Below, piece by piece: positions 29,199 through 32,469 of a stretch of 32,469 nt of DNA. Source of the stretch: Clostridia bacterium. GTDB taxonomy: Bacteria; Bacillota; Clostridia; Lachnospirales; Lachnospiraceae. Below the pieces are notes generated by a model, which saw nothing but the letters and a program-made list of their open reading frames with translations, ran no database searches and had not been told where the DNA came from. Positions within the stretch are counted from its first letter, which is position 1. Each line of letters begins with the position of its first letter. A program made the position numbers and the translations under genes. The DNA is taken from positions 1 to 32,469 of the forward strand of contig BNZC01000015.1 of assembly GCA_026000755.1 (NCBI GenBank), given 5' to 3'.

Positions 29199-29318
29199 CT
29201 ATTTCAAAAAATTGCATACCAAGCTTACTGAAAATTAGGGTTCTCGTATTTTGGAGGAATCATTGAATGATTATTTCAGAAAATCGCATACCAAGCTTAC
29301 CGGAGTTTAAGACTCTTG
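29175..29318 (+). repeat. 72-bp tandem duplication at the methyltransferase/restriction-gene junction
   Basis: TATTTTGGAGGA at 29175 recurs at 29247, and the following starts (GTG 29195, ATG 29267) are each followed by ATTTCA, then ATACCAAGCTTAC. The copies are about four-fifths identical. Copy 1 encodes a peptide that begins like the restriction enzyme (MTISKNCIPSL) and stops after 23 residues, just before the real start. Confidence 0.9.
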
Positions 29319-30328
29319 TTTTAGATGCTACAATAAAATTAAATGATGATGCAAAAAGGCGTGAGGCATATTATCTGAAACGAAATGCACAATTACTGGA
29401 AGATGATGTAGCAAGAGCCTTATCAGAATCAGCTATCGGAACAGCATTTGCTGATACTATTAGAAAAATATCAGGACAATGTTTTCCGGACATTGTTGCT
29501 GCAAGCTATTATGGCGTGGAAGTGAAAAGTTCCAAGGATGATAGGTGGATTACCCTCGGCGGTAGTGTGAACGAATCTACTCGTATAGAGGGTGTGGAAC
29601 GAATATTTCTTACATTTGGTAAATTGTTAAATCCGGTGGAGTTTCGTAGCCGCCCTTATGAAGATTGTTTGTCAGATGTGGTTGTTACCCATTATCCTCG
29701 TTATCGAATTGATATGAATCTAAGTAAAGGCAAAACAATTTTCGATAAAATGGATACAACTTATGATGCCTTACGTCAATCAACTGACCCGGTTGTTAAA
29801 ATTGTTGATTACTATAAATCTCGGTTAGGGGAAGGTGAAAGTTTGTGGTGGACGGGAAGTGCAACACAAACAGAGCAGCCTGCTTCTGTGCCTATGAAAA
29901 TAAGGCTATGGAGAACCTTATCTGCGGAGGAAAAAAAAGAATTAAGCAATATAGGGCTTGCTCTATTTCCGGATTTATTAAGCAATTCCTCTACCAAATA
30001 CGAGGGTTTTTCCTTATGGCTTGTCGGAACATATGGCGTAATATCTACCTCTGTTCGAGATTCTTTTTCTGCCGGAGGGCAAGGAACAATTCGAACAGAT
30101 GTTGGCATATTTGACAAAGTTCCTCATGTATTGTTAAATATTCAGAAAAATAGTACACAAATTGCTTTGAATATTCTGAATGCTGACGAAAGTGTTTTGG
30201 AAGAAACATGGCGGACAAATAAAATAAGTTCAGATCGCATTGGACAATGGATTGAAATTGTTTCAATGCTTTGCTCTTTGCAAAACCATAGCATCCATAC
30301 TGTCTTAAATGCAATCTTTGGTAGGTAG
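29267..30328 (+). CDS. Type II restriction endonuclease (PD-(D/E)XK type)
   Basis: The ATG at 29267 lies behind TTGGAGGAATC. The 353-residue protein has a likely PD-(D/E)XK core near residues 75-95: QCFPDIVAASYYGVEVKSSKDD, where Asp (of FPD) and Glu-Val-Lys are the metal-binding and catalytic residues. Preceding helices hold LEDDVARALSESAIGTAFADTI. I do not recognise the rest or the recognition specificity. Its place directly behind a C5-methyltransferase, with its start in the duplicated stretch, makes a type II restriction partner the best call. No controller (C) protein gene is present. Confidence 0.75.
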   Translation: MIISENRIPSLPEFKTLVLDATIKLNDDAKRREAYYLKRNAQLLEDDVARALSESAIGTAFADTIRKISGQCFPDIVAASYYGVEVKSSKDDRWITLGGSVNESTRIEGVERIFLTFGKLLNPVEFRSRPYEDCLSDVVVTHYPRYRIDMNLSKGKTIFDKMDTTYDALRQSTDPVVKIVDYYKSRLGEGESLWWTGSATQTEQPASVPMKIRLWRTLSAEEKKELSNIGLALFPDLLSNSSTKYEGFSLWLVGTYGVISTSVRDSFSAGGQGTIRTDVGIFDKVPHVLLNIQKNSTQIALNILNADESVLEETWRTNKISSDRIGQWIEIVSMLCSLQNHSIHTVLNAIFGR

Positions 30329-30333
30329 TACAA

Positions 30334-30420
30334 GATTATCGGAACGCAGTACACGATTATCGAAACGCAGTTTCGGTAATATCGGTAATACATGATTATC
30401 GGAACGCAGTTCCGGTAATA
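30334..30420. repeat. Cluster of REP-like palindromes after the restriction gene
   Basis: Three units begin GATTATCG at 30334, 30355 and 30394. The last two are complete hairpins with 10-bp arms (TTATCGAAAC / GTTTCGGTAA and TTATCGGAAC / GTTCCGGTAA) and the loop GCA, 39 bp apart; the first is a half unit. The second arm pair is the same as in element C at 17263. Compensating changes (GAAAC/GTTTC to GGAAC/GTTCC) show that the pairing is kept. Confidence 0.75.
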
Positions 30421-30453
30421 GATATTATGACTAAACTTCGTGTTACCGGATTC

Positions 30454-30482
30454 TTGACTTTACAGAAAAAAACCGATATACT
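30454..30482 (+). promoter_or_regulatory. Promoter of the SCP2-domain gene
   Basis: TTGACT (30454-30459), 17 bp and TATACT (30477-30482), about 48 bp before the start codon. Confidence 0.7.
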
Positions 30483-30530
30483 TATCATAAGAACCGGGTA
30501 AACTAGGACGAATAGGTATGGAGGTTTTTC

Positions 30531-31526
30531 ATGAAGATAAATATTTATTATGGCGGACGAGGATTGTTAGACGATCCTACCTTATATGTGTTAAATAAAA
30601 TGCAGCAGGTGCTGACCGAGCTTCGAGTACACGTGGAGCGTTATAATATATATGAGCATAAAAATAGTGTTTCAACCTTGCCGGGAACCATTCGGGATGC
30701 GGATGGCATTATTTTAGCGACTACGGTGGAATGGTTAGGAATTGGGGGCTATATGCAGCAATTTTTGGATGCTTGCTGGCTCTATGGGGATAAAGAAAAA
30801 TTTCAAAACACGTATATGCAGGCAGTTGTTATGTCAACTACCTACGGAGAGCGGGAAGGAGAAGTCAATCTTGCCAACGCTTGGGAGATTTTAGGCGGTC
30901 TGCCCTGTCCCGGATTATGTGGTTATGTGGAGGATCTGGTTACTTTTGAAATGAACCATGATTATACGCAGATTATTGAAAAAAAGGCAGAAAACCTTTA
31001 TCGCACCATATCCCAACAGGCAAAGGGGCTTCCAAGCAGTAATCAGGCAGTAAAACAGACGGTGCTTCGTACGCAGCAACTTCAGATGACACCTCAAGAA
31101 AGCGAACAACTATCAAAATATGTGTCAGATGATGTCTACGTGAAACAGCAAAAAGAGGACATTGAAGAACTTGCCACCATGTTTAAGGATATGTTGGGGC
31201 AAGAGCAAGCTCCGGGAGATACGGCGTTTATTGGTGATTTGAAAGCACATTTTATGCCACAGCAAGATTTTTCTGCAAGTTATTTATTTTCCATGGATGG
31301 CATGAAACAACCCTTGGCTGTGGTGATCAACGACGAGGAATTAAACTGCTTCTATGGAGCAGAGGCAAATGCAGACGTTTATGTCAAAATATCACCGGAA
31401 ATCCTTTCTTCCATCGTAAAGGGAAAAATGACATTTCAGCGAGCCTTTATGACAGGGGAAATGACAGCAAAAGGGAACTTCAGAACCTTGAATATGTTGG
31501 ATCGACTGTTTATCTTTGAGAGTTAG
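30531..31526 (+). CDS. Flavodoxin-like domain fused to an SCP2-type domain
   Basis: The ATG at 30531 stands behind ATGGAGG. The 331-residue protein has an N-terminal flavodoxin-like or NADPH-reductase-like fold (residues 1-165): MKINIYYGGRG, DPTLYVLNKMQQVLTELRV, ADGIILATTVEWLGIGGYMQQFLD, and QAVVMSTTYGEREGE. A helical linker is followed by an SCP2 sterol-carrier-like domain (about 225-331): AHFMPQQDFSASYLFSMDG, ADVYVKISPEILSSIVKGKMTFQ, and the closing MTGEMTAKGNFRTLNMLDRLF, the SCP2 signature. SCP2 domains hold hydrophobic ligands. No enzyme activity can be named. It has its own promoter. Confidence 0.75.
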   Translation: MKINIYYGGRGLLDDPTLYVLNKMQQVLTELRVHVERYNIYEHKNSVSTLPGTIRDADGIILATTVEWLGIGGYMQQFLDACWLYGDKEKFQNTYMQAVVMSTTYGEREGEVNLANAWEILGGLPCPGLCGYVEDLVTFEMNHDYTQIIEKKAENLYRTISQQAKGLPSSNQAVKQTVLRTQQLQMTPQESEQLSKYVSDDVYVKQQKEDIEELATMFKDMLGQEQAPGDTAFIGDLKAHFMPQQDFSASYLFSMDGMKQPLAVVINDEELNCFYGAEANADVYVKISPEILSSIVKGKMTFQRAFMTGEMTAKGNFRTLNMLDRLFIFES

Positions 31527-31634
31527 TGCAGAGGGTATCGCAATGCTTAGAGGTTTTTCTGTAAATTGTGTACACCAATGTGTTGTTGGGCAGAGGTTTT
31601 CCTGAACTGTAATAGAATTAGGAGAGTATAAAAA

Positions 31635-32045
31635 ATGGATCAAAATTGTATCTTTTGTAAAATTATAACGGGAAAAATCCCGTCAAAAAAAATATATGAG
31701 GATGAGGATTTTCTGGTTATCTTGGATGTAAATCCTGCTTCAAAGGGTCATGCCTTGATTCTGCCAAAGGAACATTATGCGAATCTCTATGAACTGCCGG
31801 AAGATTTGGCGGCAAAAACTATGCTTTTGGCGAAAAAAATGGCAGAGCATATGACCAAGAAGCTGTCTTGTGATGGATTTAATCTGATTCAGAATAACGG
31901 GGAAGTAGCAGGTCAGACGGTCTTTCATTTTCACCTGCACTTGATTCCACGCTATCAAGATGCCGAAAATGATGATTTGTTACGTTGGGATACCTTGGAG
32001 TTTACAGGGGAAGAGTTGACTGCGATGGTAAAATTGTTAGTGTAG
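31635..32045 (+). CDS. HIT-family nucleotide hydrolase
   Basis: The 136-residue protein has the usual HIT-family length and sequence: NCIFCKIITGKIPSKKIYED with the CxxC zinc pair, ILDVNPASKGHALILPKEHY, and the active-site HxHxH motif VFHFHLHLIPRY (about residues 97-108). HIT proteins hydrolyse nucleoside phosphoramidates or dinucleotides. The ATG follows TTAGGAGAG. The gene ends 2 bp before the terminator. Confidence 0.9.
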   Translation: MDQNCIFCKIITGKIPSKKIYEDEDFLVILDVNPASKGHALILPKEHYANLYELPEDLAAKTMLLAKKMAEHMTKKLSCDGFNLIQNNGEVAGQTVFHFHLHLIPRYQDAENDDLLRWDTLEFTGEELTAMVKLLV

Positions 32046-32047
32046 TA

Positions 32048-32093
32048 TGAAAACGGCTGTTCCTTTTTTTCGCAAAGGGAACAGCCGTTTTCA
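32048..32093. terminator. Bidirectional terminator between HIT gene and murG
   Basis: The arms TGAAAACGGCTGTTCC and GGAACAGCCGTTTTCA pair perfectly over 16 bp, with T7 in the loop region. The genes on both sides end here. The foot CAGCCGTTTTCAA is shared with the element at 25845-26001. Confidence 0.8.
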
Positions 32094-32094
32094 A

Positions 32095-32469
32095 TTACAT
32101 AGAGTCGTCGTTTTTGCTTACAACCTCCTCAATCAAATCCACAATACGCACTACAGAGTTGACCTGATTACTTGTAGTCATATTCTGAATATATTTCTGG
32201 CGATTCTGATACAAATCCGCTATCTTTTGCAAAAGAATCAGCGTACTTAACTCATCTTCTTCCAAAATCATGCTAAATCCTTGGTGTTCAAAGGACAGGG
32301 CATTTAGAATCTGATCCCCCCGGCTTGCCTTGGCGGAGAGGGGGATTAAGAGATTGGGTTTCCTTAGAGCCAACAGTTCACAAATAGCATTGGCACCTGC
32401 CCGAGAAATCACCAAGTCTGCTAAGGCAAGAAAGTCGCTTAATTCTTTCTTCGCATATTCAAACTGTAC
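32095..32469 (-). CDS. murG: MurG, C-terminal part (start outside window)
   Basis: The minus-strand frame is open to the window edge and gives 124 residues. FEYAKKELSDFLALADLVIS and RAGANAICELLALRKPNLLIP are the sugar-nucleotide-binding motif of MurG, and SAKASRGDQILNALSF follows as expected. MurG adds N-acetylglucosamine from UDP-GlcNAc to lipid I at the inner membrane face and so makes lipid II for the cell wall. The last residues (VVSKNDDSM) end before the terminator. Confidence 0.9.
   Translation of the reverse strand, partial: VQFEYAKKELSDFLALADLVISRAGANAICELLALRKPNLLIPLSAKASRGDQILNALSFEHQGFSMILEEDELSTLILLQKIADLYQNRQKYIQNMTTSNQVNSVVRIVDLIEEVVSKNDDSM

Noticed and set aside
30334..30420. 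Possible CRISPR array because of regularly repeated GATTATCG units
   Set aside because: There are only three units, the spacers are shorter than the repeats and similar to each other, and no cas genes are near; they are palindromic REP-like units.
1..32469. tRNA, rRNA and riboswitch signals
   Set aside because: I found no cloverleaf-like sequence with a GTTCRANYC arm, no rRNA stretch, and no known riboswitch core; a covariance-model scan would be needed to exclude weak cases.

Overview
The window looks like chromosomal DNA of a flagellated Gram-positive anaerobe of the Lachnospiraceae (class Clostridia). This is inferred from the gene content: Lachnospiraceae-type flagellin with a FliS-type chaperone, a probable DUF6240 flagellar protein, a Gram-positive Tad/Flp pilus cluster with DUF5702 and DUF6382-FHA proteins and no secretin, a YaaL/BofA pair, and AGGAGG-type ribosome binding sites. 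No rRNA or tRNA is present, so the species cannot be fixed.

Layout. 1-292 is the end of a repeat-type cell-wall-binding protein. 293-5408 is an accessory island. It holds a RelE/ParE toxin with an internally deleted Phd-like antitoxin, a shikimate-kinase-like P-loop protein, a small membrane protein, RhuM, the remains of an inverting type I specificity (hsdS) locus with a broken tyrosine recombinase between two inverted hsdS copies, and a second, intact-looking Phd/ParE pair. 5415-7925 (minus strand) is a large membrane-anchored protein with a C39-peptidase-like tail that appears to lack its catalytic histidine. 8393-13958 is a flagellar group: a 1136-residue protein with a FliK-like C terminus, flagellin and FliS. 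14044-16273 is a small accessory stretch with a MarR regulator, a GNAT acetyltransferase and a broken Fic gene. 16359-17107 holds yaaL- and bofA-like genes.

17144-27754 is one long Tad-type pilus operon: promoter, structured leader, prepilin peptidase, TadZ-like protein, TadA ATPase, TadB, a TadC-like protein with a large inserted domain, Flp pilin, DUF5702 protein, a TadE-like protein with two zinc-module-like repeats, a second prepilin peptidase, a hairpin element, a small TadE-like pseudopilin and a DUF6382-FHA protein. The peptidases would process the pilins, TadA would power the TadB/TadC platform, and the TadE-like and DUF5702 proteins would be minor pilins or envelope components. 27927-30328 is a type II restriction-modification pair. 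The window ends with a flavodoxin-like/SCP2 fusion, a HIT protein and, convergent to them, the 3' part of murG.

The most striking pattern is that short, diverged tandem duplications (about 38-39 or 72-77 bp per unit) sit on gene boundaries again and again between 18.8 and 29.3 kb. At least seven junctions of the pilus operon and the restriction locus are affected, and each leaves a stub copy of a gene start or end. A second unexplained pattern is a family of small palindromic elements found between fliC and fliS, before bofA, in the pilus-operon leader and after the restriction gene.
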